Both the position numbers and the translations under genes were made by a program. The notes below the pieces were generated by a model. It was not told the DNA's origin. It ran no database searches and saw only the letters and a program-made list of their open reading frames with translations. DNA of 64,000 nucleotides, from contig VUYV01000089.1 in NCBI GenBank assembly GCA_008711295.1, positions 919,270 to 983,269 on the forward strand, written 5' to 3'. Within the stretch, counting starts at the first letter, position 1, and every line of letters starts with the position of its first letter. This DNA is from Anarhynchus alexandrinus (Eukaryota > Chordata > Aves > Charadriiformes > Charadriidae). Positions 25,572 to 55,491 of this stretch are shown here, piece after piece.

Positions 25572-25867
25572 AAATCAGAAAGCACAAAGACTTTAGCTTG
25601 GGGGAGAGGGAAGTTTCTGCCCCCGCTCCTAACTTACTTAGTACAACTCAGCAGTTTTCTGTTCTACAAATCCAGCTCTACAACCAACCTTTTAGCAAAG
25701 ATTAACTAAGATTTCTCAGTACGGTAGACAGATAGCAGTTTTAAAAAAAGCAGAGGCTGTTCTGTTTTATAATGTATCACTACTATTTGCATTTCAAAAT
25801 GAAAGCACTTTATCAGTCTGATCCAACTTTATAAAAAACTCGTAACAAGGTAATGTAGTATTACAAA
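25572..25867. other. Non-coding spacer between CR1 and EURL 3' end
   Basis: AT-rich sequence with nothing recognisable. It may include the true EURL cleavage site or downstream elements on the minus strand. Confidence 0.5.
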
Positions 25868-25873
25868 TTTATT
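25868..25873 (-). other. Distal candidate polyadenylation signal AATAAA
   Basis: A canonical AATAAA on the minus strand, the furthest from the EURL stop codon before the upstream CR1. Use is inferred. A more proximal hexamer at 26456-26461 could give a short 3' UTR. Confidence 0.45.
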
Positions 25874-26744
25874 TAGTTTTTTCAAAGTAATTTTTCAGCA
25901 TTGAAAATTTCACACATATAAAACAACTTAAACTTCTATGCATTAAAACCAAAGTATGGATTTTGGTTTTTTAATTTAAAGGAAGTGCTGTGCTTTTTTT
26001 TCTGTTTGTTTTAAAACGTCTCATGAACCAAATTCTTCTGTTATAAAGCTGATAAAAATAAGTGATGCACCACCACATTTTCTTCTTTAACAGGTGAAAT
26101 TCATCTCTTTGGGAAATAGGATTTTTTTTTTTTATAAATTGTATCATGAAAGATACAGACCTGAAAAAGGATAAACAGTCATACACAAGGCATAAACATT
26201 ACACAGTAATTCAGACATTTTATAAAGAGATCTGGAAAAGTACCTAAAATAGTGATATTTATTTAGTATAAAATTTCAATAATAAAATATTGCTCATAAT
26301 AAATAAGAAAACATGAGTTTCATTAATACTGTTCTCCCCTTAAAGCTCTCTTGGATGTAACATGATCAGACCTGATCAAAACTCAATTTTTTATTTTTCC
26401 TTTGTATGAAGGAGGCAGGTTTACAGGCTTCAGGCCATTCTTTGTTAGAAACAATTTTATTATCAACAAAGCACAAAATTAATTTCAAGGCTCATGCGTA
26501 GTTATGGGCAAAAAAAAATAATCCCAAAGTGAATAAACCTTATTACAGTAGATTTTAATACCTAAAATATTTGCCTTTTTTGTTAAAACCAAAGTGGAAT
26601 AAGACTTCTCATGGATTACAAATGCAAAGAGAAAGCTGCCCAAGTTTTCTCAAAAGCTTCTAAATATCTGTGCAGCTGTACTTAATGGTTATCAAAGCTG
26701 CTAGGGAAAGTTAGCTCTACAGGGGTATAGAAGTTGTATCCCCT
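25868..26744 (-). other. Probable 3' untranslated region of EURL
   Basis: This AT-rich stretch follows the EURL stop codon on the minus strand and is free of transposons. It holds four AATAAA hexamers on the minus strand, at 26456-26461, 26390-26395, 26258-26263 and 25868-25873. These would give 3' UTRs of roughly 0.3 to 0.9 kb and suggest alternative polyadenylation. The distal limit is inferred from the last hexamer before the CR1 insertion. Confidence 0.6.
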
Positions 26745-44186
<17,442 letters not shown>

Positions 44187-44282
44187 NNNNNNNNNNNNNN
44201 NNNNNNNNNNNNNNNNNNNNNNNNNNNNNNNNNNNNNNNNNNNNNNNNNNNNNNNNNNNNNNNNNNNNNNNNNNNNNNNNNN
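44187..44282. other. Assembly gap of 96 Ns
   Basis: The run of N lies in the most GC-rich part of the CpG island, next to CCCGCCCGCGC on one side and GGGGGGAGCGGGG on the other. It is probably a sequencing dropout, and its true length is unknown. Confidence 0.99.
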
Positions 44283-44598
44283 GGGGGGAGCGGGGAGATG
44301 GGGGGCGGACGCCCTGGAGCCGCGCTCCTCCTCGCCTCGACGGTTGGCGTCGCCTCAGACCGGCGCGGCGAAGGGCTGCGAGGCGGCAGGAGCGAGCGGC
44401 TTCGGCCGCTTGCCCGCCCCTCCCTGCGGCCACAGCGGGCGGGAGCTCCCCTGCTCCCCGGCAGCAGTTGGGCTCTCCCAGAGCGCGGCGGCGGTGCCTC
44501 CCCCGCGCGGGGGAACGGGGGCGGGGCCGGGGGTGGGTGGGGAAGCCCGCCCGGCGCCGCCGAAGCCACGCCCCCCCCGCGGCACGGCGGGGCGTGTC

Positions 44599-44645
44599 CG
44601 CCCCGCCCTTCGCCCTTCGCCCCGCCCCTCGCCCCGCCCCGCCCG
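44599..44645. promoter_or_regulatory. Cluster of GC boxes (Sp1/KLF-type sites)
   Basis: Closely spaced CCGCCC/CCCCGCCCC words, in part an imperfect CGCCCTT and CCCCGCC tandem, occur at the outer part of the CpG island about 0.75 kb upstream of the EURL ATG. Binding is inferred from the motif. Confidence 0.6.
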
Positions 44646-44700
44646 GGGGGTGTGGACGTGCGGGGTGTTCGTCCCTCGTTTGGGGCCTAATTCTGCAGTT

Positions 44701-47700
44701 ATGGCAGCGTACGGTTACGTGTAATTAGCTGCTGATACGTAACAGCGAGTACGCTTGGGGGTCGCGGTGATTAGGTTTTGTTAGAAGTGCAAAAAATCCC
44801 CTATCCCCCCCCCAAAAAAGCAGCGTGTGCAGGAAATGAGAGCGGTGAGGGAGGAAACAAGGTCTGCTGCCACGTGTGTGCACAGAGCTGGCAAATCTGT
44901 GCTGAATTTTAACTATGTCCTTGCAGGGCTCTGGATGGGATTGCTCTAACCTGAGCTTGCTAGGAAAAAAAAACCCAAACCCAAACTTGCTCCTGGGGGT
45001 TTGTTGTTATCTTTCCCTTCAGGTACCTATGGAGGAAGGGAGGAAAAAAGTTACGGGTTGAACAGGATTAAAAGTTTGTGTGCGTGAAAGGAAAAAGAGG
45101 AGGAGAAAGGAGAGTGTGCCTAAGGTAGGAAAGGGTCTCAGAGTCACAAGTATACACAGATCGGACATGATGGAAAATACCAAGTCCAGGCTGCACGTAT
45201 GACCTGAATGGAAAGTAAAACCAAGGCAGGTCTGTGCCTGCTCTTCGTAGACGAAGCCACAACTGGTAGATCGTATCGTCTTGAGAATTTCCACAGCTGA
45301 TGGAAATTGCGCACAGCACATTTCTACGTGTCAAAGTAGGATTTTTTTATGAAAGAGCAAAGCAATCTTCCAGAATCTCCTACATCAAAACACGTCTACA
45401 GGTTTTATTGTTTCTTTTATTGTATTTTCTCAGGGCATTTTCTTCAATTTTATCAAAAAGAAAGAAAAAAAAAATCCCACAGTGTGCTAGAGCCTCATCC
45501 TTCACAGCTCTTACGTAGCGAGTCGACTTTAGATTTGCTTCTGCTGGAGGATGAGGGAGCATATTTCATCCCAGAGCTTCCTGAAATCTTCCTCAAATTG
45601 TTTCTCCCATGGGCTGGGACTGGACTTGGGAGAGGGGTTGCATTTCATTGTCCTCTCGTCATCTGCTTTTTTGATACACATGAAGGGTGGCAAAGAAGCA
45701 GCAGCCTGACTTCATTGCGAAAGCAATATTAAGAGAGAAAAAAGGATGTCAGCCTGAGGTAGAAGATTTAGAAACAGAAAAGAGAGACTGGACAGATGAT
45801 GGTAGAGGATTATAAAATCTATAAATATTGGAATATTTTCTCCTTCAGAATCTGATGTAGATCCAAAGCCTATTGAGTCTCAACAGCCCATCAAATTTGA
45901 AACAATCTGGGTGAGGTAGGTCTGCCCCCCTGAAAACACCTAAATAACATTTCAAAATCAGCCTGACTTCTTTCTCTTCCTTCTCTGCTGTCTTCGTTCT
46001 GCTCTCCCCTGGGCTTGGGGATATTTTTCCCCTCTGTAGGTCAGGTGACTGAGGCTTTTCCAGGCACTCTGGCAGATCTTCATGTTCTTCAGGCAGTTCT
46101 CTGTCTGCAGCTAATAAACACAAATATTTTCTCCAACTCTTATGGGTCTTTTTTTTTTTAATTCTGCTGGTTTTTTTCCTAGTTTCTTTTACTTGTTGCT
46201 GTCTTTTTTTACAGATTTCTTGTTTCTGTGTTCTTTAACCTTTCCTAGTTTATTTTATTTTTCATCCCTGGAAGACTGAATAAATATAGATAGGAATACT
46301 TTGCTGTACCCCCCCATCTTTACTCCTCTATTTTGTGACCTGTTATCTCTTCTTATTCTCCTAGTCCTCTTTCAACTTCACTCAGTGCACAACCTTTTCT
46401 ATTATTTGAAAGCTTATTGACTAGTCTTAGTCCCCTCAGTGTGTGGTATAAAACCTAATTGATGAGAGGTAGTTCCACTTTCCCTCTCCCTGCCATTTCC
46501 TTTGTGTTGTACCTGATGATCTGATGACTGCTGCAAGGTGACTTGAATTGCTGAGGTGATCCAAAATAAAAAAAAACAACCAAAAAACCCCAAAACTTTC
46601 CTCCATCAGCTTATTGAAATGACTATACCTTCAGCTACATTATTGCTAGATTTGGTGTAAGGATTTTTGGGGTGGGAATGCGACTGACTTTCCAGCAGTC
46701 TGAAACTGCATCAAACTCAATGTAACATCACCAGTCTTACGTCTTGCTCCTACTCCTTCTGTTTATTTATTCAGTCCCTTTGCTATATCTTCCCTCCAGG
46801 CTATAATCCCATGACCCTCCTTTTGGCAGCAGTGTCAGCTGAAGTATCCCCTGCTTCTATCTATTTTTCCCCCGTTATTTTAATTTTTGTTGGGTTGTGT
46901 GCTGAAAAGTAACCAATATCGGCCAGAGTCCCGTCCAGTTCACTGGATGATTGCCCAGACATTCATCGTGGTACAGCAGAGGTTGTGTCAGGATCGCAGG
47001 TGGAGTAGAAAGCAGTAGTAGAGACTAGAGACTGCCTTTTTCGATTTTTCTCTTTTTCTTCCCCTTATGACCATTTTTCTTCAGTCTCTTTCCTCCATGT
47101 GCATCCTGTTCTGCCATATGAAACCACCCAGTTTCTCCACTACTTTCTGTAGAGCATTCCTGTCTATGCTATGACACACCACCAGTCTTTGTCTCTTATA
47201 CCTTCTTCTTCTCACACTCGCTGAATTGCGTGTCTTTGTGAAACTTTGTTAAACTTCGTTAAACTCCTGTGGAAATTTAATTTTCTTCCTTGGTCAGAGA
47301 CAGAAGAAGATGTACTGGACACTCGATAAACTCAGCACCAAACTTGAAGAGACACTGCTAAGGAAAATTTTAAAAGCTAACCATGATACCATTGGTCTAG
47401 TTCACAGATGCCACCTCAGTAAACCAGCTAGAAAAGGAGAGGTTGCTCATTGTTAAGTTTTTTGGCTTCATGATTGGCCTGTGAAATTAAATATCCAGCT
47501 AGGTGAAAAATGATTCCTTGGAAAGTCATGTCCTATATTTTCTGAGGTCAGAAAAACAATTCTACAGCTGTGTACATCTAATAGGCCACAAAATGGAGGA
47601 AGCTGAGCCAACCTAAAATTACTCCTGAGTCACAGCACGCGAGGGTGGAGCAACAACAATTCATGTCTTATAAACAAAAGCTTATAACAGGTTGCTGGCT

Positions 47701-48189
47701 ACAGCGGATCAGAGACATGATAAATCAATATGTGGCTGTTCAAACAAGTCATGAATAGGAGACAGAGGAGGGGGGTGTCTTCTCTGCCTTCACATTCTGG
47801 TAAAAGACTTCCTAGTAACTAGTTTATCCTGATTTCCTATTTGGAAGAACACACAAGATTTCCTAATCCTAACAAGATCTCATTGATTAATTATAATGAT
47901 GAAATAACACTTAATTTCTAAGTGGTGTTTATGCATTCCTTTTTCTTCCGTAGATTTAAATATCCTTTAGAATGTCTCTTGCCCCTTTAATCATCAACAA
48001 CACTCTTTAAAGCTCTTAACGCTTTTTCTTTCAAGGTTAACTGAATGTGTTGTCTAATGCCACAGCCTGGTTTCTGGCACAACCTCATTTTCCTCCTTGA
48101 TTGTCACAACAATCTACAAATTTGTGAATGTCTACAAGTCACTGTAAGTGCTGTCCCAAACAGAGCACACCTTCCTTCTGCCCAAGTCC
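44701..48189. other. Non-coding upstream flank, no gene recognised
   Basis: No exon or young transposon is recognised. From about 45900 the plus strand is strongly pyrimidine-rich, a bias that continues into the decayed LINE at 48190 and might mean that older, unrecognisable parts of the same or similar elements are here. In human the neighbouring gene on this side is CHODL, but none of its coding sequence is visible. Confidence 0.5.
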
Positions 48190-49210
48190 CAGCCCTTTTA
48201 TTCTACCTTAGTCCCCCTTGACCTCTCAGTATCATCTGACAGTGTAAGTCATTCCATTGTTTCTAAAATCAAGACTTCATATTGGCTTTTGGGTTTTGTC
48301 CAATGTGCTTTCTGATTGGCTATTTCTCTTGTTAATCAGCTTTTGATCAGGATCTGTAATACATCTCCCAAAGTCCTCACAGCTGTGAGTCCTGTCACTA
48401 GTTCTCTTACCCATGAACTTAGCATTGTCTCACATCTTATTCTGGTGATTCATGGTTCTTCACCTCTATTGCTGGCCTGTCTTTCCACACCCAATCTGAA
48501 TCAATGCCTTTTTGCCATCTCCTTGAGGGCACCTACCACAGCTTACGTTTGGCACAGTACATTCAGGTCCTGTTTTTTTTCTCTCAAACCTCTCTTTCTC
48601 CATTTTTTTACTGTGAATGCCGTGCTGTCCTTCCAGACATGTAGGCCTTTAATTTGAGTACTGCTTGCAGCATAGCAGCTTCTCTGGATCTGTACATGAA
48701 GACTGTGTCTGTAGTGTCTTGTTTCTTTCTACATGTCAATTAGAAGATTCAGCCTTGTTGACTGACAGCGCCCCTGTCACTTCACACCTCGGCTATTACC
48801 AACTTTTCTCTCTAACTCCTGCAGCTTCCACTGTGTTCTCCAAAAGCTCATTCAGAATTGCCCCGTGAGGATTATCTTCCTTGCTGACATAATGTCTATG
48901 TCTCTCTCCTGGCTTTCCGTTTCAGCAGCATCAAAGGCGAACTCATTGTCCTCTTCAAAGTTTCTGATCAATTGACTCTGGACTGAATCAGCTTTAATGT
49001 CGCGTTGAGCATCGGCCCTCATGTACTCTCTGTCAGTAATACTAGTCTTCACTGCCTCGTTAGCGTATTTCTCACAACATCACCTTTGGCCTTTTTACAA
49101 AATAACTCCTCCTTTGGTGGAAACTCCTCGCAAACTTTAAAGGAATTAGTTCACGCTGTTATCTCACCCAAAACTTATTTCTGCATTTTGCCTAGAGCTG
49201 TTGTCCAGAG
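48190..49210 (+). mobile_element. Decayed ancient LINE (L2/CR1-clade ORF2 remnant)
   Basis: On the plus strand, from 48217 one frame reads LDLSVSSDSVSHSI, which matches the reverse transcriptase motif of L2/CR1-clade LINEs (LDLSAAFDTVDHSI). At 48838, in the same frame, it reads LQKLIQNCPVRIIF, matching the C-terminal motif of these elements (LQ-x2-QNAAARLIF). Between and after these the frame is broken by stops, and a later stretch TLKELVHAVISPKTYF (about 49130-49177) resembles the last helix. The order and strand are as in an intact ORF2. It is much more diverged than any CR1 copy in the window. Confidence 0.55.
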
Positions 49211-50977
49211 CTGAACATGTAAAATGTAGTCATTGTGCTCTGTACCCTTCCTTCTCTTCTCCAGTGCTGTTTACCCAGTTGTTCTACTTGTATTTTTGCA
49301 AACCTATAAACTCTAGTCTTCCTTTTATTACAATTACTTACGCAGTTGTTACCAAAGCCTTATGGTTGCCAAACTGTGGTCTGCTGAAAACCATCTGAAG
49401 TAGTCTGCAGTCTCATGTTGCTTGAGTAAAAGTTTCATTAAAATTTTGGCTAATGAGTAAATAATATTACATGGGAATTTTTGGGAAGTGCCAGAGTGCC
49501 ACTGGCTCCCCAAATGTGAGGATCACTGAGTAGCACAGAAAGCTCTGATTTTGGTAAGGAGATGTTTTGTAATAATATAACAACATCAATAAAGCTTTAT
49601 GAAACCTTCATATATACCTACAGCATTATGAAACTTTCATTATCTTTAATGGCTTTCCACATGTTGAAATATCAACCTGAAAAGTATACAAGATAGTTGT
49701 CTATCTGAGAGAGCAGAACAATGTATATTACTATTTACTATACAGATTGAGGTGTGGCTTCTGAAGTATGCAGCTGTTTCAGTATCTTAGTAAATGCTCT
49801 ATGCTTACCTAGAGAACTGATTGCATTAGTTGTGCTATCAGAGTACAGAATATGCTGTCTTCGTACTCCACTTTTCTGTAGCAGCAGAAGCAAAGAGAAT
49901 GGCATCTTCATGATAATGTCCTCCCATTTTTTTTTTTTTATCCCGAAGCTTCTCTTTGAGAGGATATCAGAAGCCGCTGATCCATTAAGTGGTTCCTTCC
50001 CCCGTTTGTTTCCTAGAGTTAAAGTTCAGTAGATAAAAAAAAAAGAAAAAAAAAACCCAATGGAAAAATCAACTATCTGCGTAAAATTGTACAACATACT
50101 AAAAGCATTTAGTGAAACTTGTCAAAAATGAGATCCACTTTCTCTTTTGAATGCCATTGTTTGAATTGTTTCTTCTCTACACTGTGTATTCTGATGATGA
50201 TAATTCTTCAATGGTAGGATGCCCCTGTGATAGTTGTACTTGCCCCGAGAAGGATATATCCAATTGAAGTACCTAAATTGTTCTCTGCGACACTAATTCC
50301 AATTACTGCAGCAGCAGAAACATCCTCTTTGGAAACTCATTTGTCCAGTGACACTGTTCGTTGCCGCTCCTGCCTCTTGTTGCTGTCACCAATTGTATGT
50401 TTCTATATATACACAAACACACATACACTTAAAAGTTGGTGCTTCAATGAAAAAATCAATAGGGCGTCAGAGGAAATGTCCTTGCAGAAGCAAGCAGCAC
50501 TTTGCAGCAATATGAATTTGCAGTGGTGCAAATGGTGAACCTACTAGAATACTCGCTTCACTCGCTTTTCCTAGTTATAAAGACTTTTTGTCTGTGCATA
50601 AAAAGAGCGTTTCACTGCAGCGTGGCTGTTAGGATCACTGTGTCCAGGTTTTTGCTTTAGCCTCGCCTTATTTCAGCTCTTGTGGGTATGTTTTGGTGCA
50701 TTTACACTAACTGTACACTCAGAAACTACTTGCATCAGCATGAAGAAGAGTTAGTGCCATACCGTAATGTTAGAAAAGACCACTACTAATTCAGTCTAGA
50801 TGCCTAAACATAGGAGAAGATGGAAAGCGAGAGAGGAAAACCCCATCAAGAGAATTTGTGCAATAGTTGCGGGCTGTCAGTTTTAGAGTCCCCTGGGTAG
50901 TACACACTCTGCAACATTTCTAGTCTAAAACACACACAGCCAGCGACCGACTGAGGCAGGAAGACACCTCTGGAGGT
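49211..50977. other. Non-coding, no gene recognised
   Basis: Mixed AT-rich DNA with an A-rich run near 50034-50057 and short T-runs. No gene, RNA or transposon is recognised. Confidence 0.55.
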
Positions 50978-51370
50978 CATAGAATCATAGTATGGTTTAG
51001 GTTGGAAGGGACCTTAAAGATCACCTAGTTTATATACTCCCTAACCTGATTTTCCTCCACTGAGGGTTAAGTCCTCCTTGCTCTAGACTTTCTCACAGTC
51101 TCATGGGCCTGGGATTCCCGCAGGCTGGTCTTTACTGGTACTCAAAGGCATCGCATGCCGTGGCCTTTTCCATGTCCTTTGTCACCAGATCCCCTGCCCC
51201 ATTATGTAGTGGGCCCACATTTTCCCTGGTCGTCTTTTTGCTGCTGATGTGCCTGTAGAAGTTCTTCTTTTTGTCCTTCACATCCCTCACCAGATTCGAC
51301 TCCAGGTGGTTGTTGGCTTTCCTAACCCCACCCCTGAACACGCTAGTTTTCTGTCTTATTGAATCCATTT
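50978..51370 (-). mobile_element. CR1 LINE with large internal deletion
   Basis: On the minus strand, 51370 to about 51031 encodes the region ahead of the reverse transcriptase, with KNFYRHISSKKTTRENVGPL and NGAGDLVTKDMEKA in order, followed by decayed text matching the family up to ATCAGGTTAGGGA. It then passes directly into the last 50 or so bases of the CR1 3' end and its tail (plus-strand GTCATAGAATCATAGTATGG). The whole reverse transcriptase and C-terminal region are missing. Confidence 0.85.
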
Positions 51371-53788
51371 ATCAGCCTCTGAAAAATGCAGATGGTGCTC
51401 CATGCAGCTGCCCAGTATACATGTTCTCTCTGTTTAACTTAATGAGAAGTAAAGGTTGTGTTTAGTTGTGTCTTTTTACTTAATTAAAATTAAGATGACA
51501 CATCACTGAGTGTACGGGGTGAGCTTTAATCTCCAAAGAGTGTCAGTTAGTATTAGGCTCATTGTTGACAGTGGCCTAGTTTTCATTGATGGATTCATTA
51601 AAATTTTTAGTCAGCAAAGTCAGGGAAAAGTAGTGACTGATAGTCCTGAACTGAAAGGAGGAGAAAAAAAAAAGCTCAAACCCAACCTGTTTTGTTAATC
51701 CATCCATGTACATGAAAACAGCACAGCAGGATCGGGGAACTAATCCCATTTCAAATCAGATGCCTGCTGGTTCTGTTTAATGAGCATTATGTCTGTTTCT
51801 TTTTTAACCCTAAAATATCTTAACATTTAAACCAGCATTCTGACTTTTTTTTTTTTTTTAAATGAAACTACAGAAATCTGGATTCATCTGAACCATACTC
51901 TGGGGATGCCTCTCTATTTGTCTTTCTGCTGAGAAGTCACAGTTTGGTGCCTGACATTATGATATACATGGTGCAGGGCTTGACCATCCCCTCCATTTTG
52001 CAGAGTGAAGGACTCTACAGTAAGATCAAATGAGAATGTGTGGTGTGGAAAGGAAACGTAGTGGTCACCCTTTCCCTTGAAGTTCCAAGAGCAATGTCTG
52101 ACAGTGATGTGGGAAGAGATTTGCTGACCATCACCATGACCATCATGGCCTCAGGGAAGAGACTGCAGACGCCGGGGATGCTGAGTTCCTGGATCTACAG
52201 AGTTCTCCAAAGCAGAGAAGAGGCTGTGGTTGCTACTTGTACGTCTGTCTCCTCGAGTAGCTGTGTGATACAGGAGTAGAAATCCTGTGTTACACGGTCT
52301 TGCCCTCCTAATCAAATTAATATTTGATTTATCTCTCAGAAGCAGCAACAGACACCTACTGCTCTCCTTGTCATTTTGGGAGTGTCATATGGATGTAACC
52401 TTTTTGAAGTGATGGCTGCTAAATTTATCCTTCAACACAGGCCTTAGGCTTTTGTTGAACAAGTTTTTATTTGTTGAGCAAACACTCAGAATAGGTATAT
52501 CCAATGGAGTGCAAGCCAGACTGCTGAAGAAAACTAAAAATAGCTTGGGTTAGGAAGTCTGGAAACATCTAGTTTAATGATTTAGTCTGTAGCAATGCTT
52601 GTACTTCTTGAACAACTCTGAGAACACTTTTAGGAGATAAGAAAAACCCAGCACAGACAACTGTACCCACTTGTCTTGTCACATCACAGACGGATTTCTG
52701 AAATAAAATGAAATGAATTTGCCTTATTTATTGCATTGTACTTTTGATCTATTTGGATAACATACTCGCTTTTATAACCGGACCTACCATCTTTACTGCC
52801 AAACTTAATTCATACTGAATTCATTCAAACTTCATTAATACAGAAAACAGAATTAGCATAGAGTTTTGTGAGCATCGGTGCTAATGAAATTTCCTACAGC
52901 TGTGTACCTTGTGAGTAAATGCTGGTGTGTAGGAAGGAATGAAGTCATATGGAAGATTGTCTTAGGGTTCAAACATTTGAAACATCTCTCTCCTCACACA
53001 TCTCCAGTACTTAATAAATGTTTTGTAATGTCACACTGTACTCTTTTCCTGTGTAGGGGCACTGTTAAGATCTCTCCACCCTGGGTGCCCGCTTTCATTA
53101 AATTTGAAAAAAAAAATTGGCACTTTTGTCTCTCTGACAAATATGGTTGAAATTGGAGAAAGATCTAAAATTAGTAACAGGGGTTATGGAGGATGAACAG
53201 ACAGATGCGTTCTTTGAACAGACCAGACCACCATAGCTCTTCACAAACACGTGGTGAGGCACTCTGATCTGTTGGTCCCCAGAAGTTAACCAGGAAATCA
53301 CACGTGCCCTGGAAACTTTCCCTGAGGAGTTCTGGCTCTCGTAACAGATGAAAAGACTTTTAATTAACAATCATGCAATATAATGAAAATAAACAGTTAT
53401 GTGATACAGATATGACATGAGAAATTAATGTGCTTCAGTACTATGAAATGTAAACAAATGATGACTATGTGAAATTAGAATGAAAATAAAAAAAAATTGA
53501 AACAAGAAAAGTAGGTCAAGAGTCAAGTAAAAGTTGTAGTATTTAATAAAGTAAATTTTTTAATTCCAGTAAAACACTGATAAGAAAATTACTCAATAGA
53601 ACAGAAATCTGATCTAATTTCAAGTTCAGTGACCACATGTCAAGCAGGATTGGGCACCTGCAGTTGTGAATCTCTGCATGAACTATAGGTTTAAGGACTC
53701 AGGAAAACTTGGGGTACTTCACTTGTCTTAATAATATAAAAATATCTTAATTTATATAAAGTAATCAGATATGATTATACTAAGACCA
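51371..53788. other. Non-coding, no gene recognised
   Basis: AT-rich DNA with short T- and A-runs (for example 51846-51859). Nothing recognisable. Confidence 0.55.
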
Positions 53789-55032
53789 TCTAACGAATCT
53801 AAAGGTGCACAAGTCCATGGGACCTGATGAGATGCATCCGCGGGTCCTGAGGGAACTGGCAGATGAAGTTGCTAAGCCACTAGCCATCATATTTGAGAAG
53901 TCGTGGCGATCTGGTGAGGCTCCTGCCGACTGGAAAAGGGGAAACATAACCCCCATTTTCAAAAAGGGGGATAAGGAAGACCCAGGGAACTACAGACCAG
54001 CCAGTCTCACCTCTGTGCCTGGCAAGATCATGGAACAGTTCCTCCTCCTGTGCTAAGGCACGTGGAAAATAGGGAGGTGATTGGTGACAGCCAGCATGGC
54101 TTCACCAAGGGCAAATCATGCCTGACAAATTTGGTGGCCTTCTACGACAGGGTTACAGTGTTGATGGATAAGGGAAAAGCAACTGATGTCATCTATCTGG
54201 ACTTGTGCAAAGCATTTGACACTGTCCCACATGACATCCTTGTCTCTAAATTGGAAAGATGTAGATTTGATAGACAGACTGGTCGGTGTATAAGGAATCG
54301 GCTGGATGGCTGCACTCAAAGAGTTGCAGTCAACAGCTTGATGTCCAAGTAGAAATCAGTGATGAGTGGCCTTTCTCAGGGGCTGGTACTGGGACCAGTG
54401 CTGTTTAACACCTTTGTTGGCAACATGAATGGTGAGATTGAGTGCACCCTCAGCAGGTTTGCCGACAACATCAAGCTGTGTGGAGCAGTTGACATGCTGG
54501 AGGGGAGGGATGCCATCCAGAGGGACCTGGACAGGTGAGAGGCTTGAGAGGTGGCCCTGTGTGAAGCTCATGAGGTTCAACAAGGCCAAGTGCAAGATCT
54601 TGCACCTGGGTCGGGGCAACCCCTGGTATCAGTACAGGCTGGGGGATGAAGGGTTTGAGAGCAGTCCTGCTGAGAAGGACTTGGGGGTGTCAGTTGATAA
54701 GAAGCTCAACATGAGCCAGCAATGTACGCTTGCAGCCCAGAAAGCCAACCGCATCCTGGGCTGCATCAAAAGAAGCGTGGCCAGCAGGGTGAGGGAGGTG
54801 ATTCTACCTCTCTACTCCACCCTCGTGAGACTCCACCTGTGTCCAGCTCTGAAGCCCTTAGCACAGGAAAGATAAGGACCTGTTGGAGCGGGTCCAGAGG
54901 AGGGCCACAAAGATGATCAGGGGGCTGGAGCACCTCTCCTATGAGGACAGGCTGAAAGATTTGGGTTTGTTCAGCCTGGAGTAGAGAAGGATCTGGGGAG
55001 ACCTTATTGCAGCCTTTCAGTACTTAAAGGGG

Positions 55033-55491
55033 TGTCCTGGTTTCAGCTGGGAAAGAATTAGTTTCTGTTTCTAGTGATTACAGTGAAATGTCAATAATAT
55101 CTATTGGTTTTAGTTGTTGTTGAATGATGTTTATATTATTCAGGGACTGTTTTCCAGCTTCGCATTGAAGAATAGAGAGAATGATGGAATGGTCAATGAA
55201 ATATTCCATACCATAGACATCATGCTCAGTATATAAATGGGGGTTAGCCGGGGGGCTGAAATCCACGATCACTGCTCAGGACGGTGCCAATTCACTGGGC
55301 GGTGAGAGTGTCTGGTGTTATTATTATTATTGTTATTAGTGTTATTTTTCCTTTTCTGATATTGTTGTATTAAACGGTCTTCATCTCAATCCACAAGTTT
55401 TTTTTCCTTTCCCCTCCTTTTCTCCCTCTTCTCCCTTGTGGGGGGGAGGGGGGTGAGTGAGCAGATGCGTGGTGGGGGTTTGACCATGACA
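55033..55491 (+). mobile_element. Solo LTR of an avian endogenous retrovirus (ERVL-like), 459 bp
   Basis: The element begins TGTCCTGGTTTCAGCTGGGA and ends ACCATGACA, the TG...CA ends of a widespread bird LTR family. It has a TATA box (TATATAAA, 55230-55237), a polyadenylation signal ATTAAA (55369-55374) and a TTATTATTATTATTG stretch between them, all in the right order for plus-strand transcription. It interrupts the CR1 text ACTTAAAGGG...AGCTTATAAG. The flanks AGGGG and AGGGA fit a 5-bp target duplication with one change. No internal retroviral genes are present, so it arose by recombination between two LTRs. Confidence 0.92.
55230..55237 (+). promoter_or_regulatory. TATA box of the solo LTR
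   Basis: TATATAAA in the usual LTR position ahead of the GGGGGTTAGCCGGGGGG block. It could still start transcription of flanking DNA on the plus strand, which is inference. Confidence 0.7.

Noticed and set aside
53805..54352. Reverse-transcriptase-like frames taken as a host gene
   Set aside because: They are the CR1 ORF2 with stops and a changed catalytic motif, not a domesticated gene.
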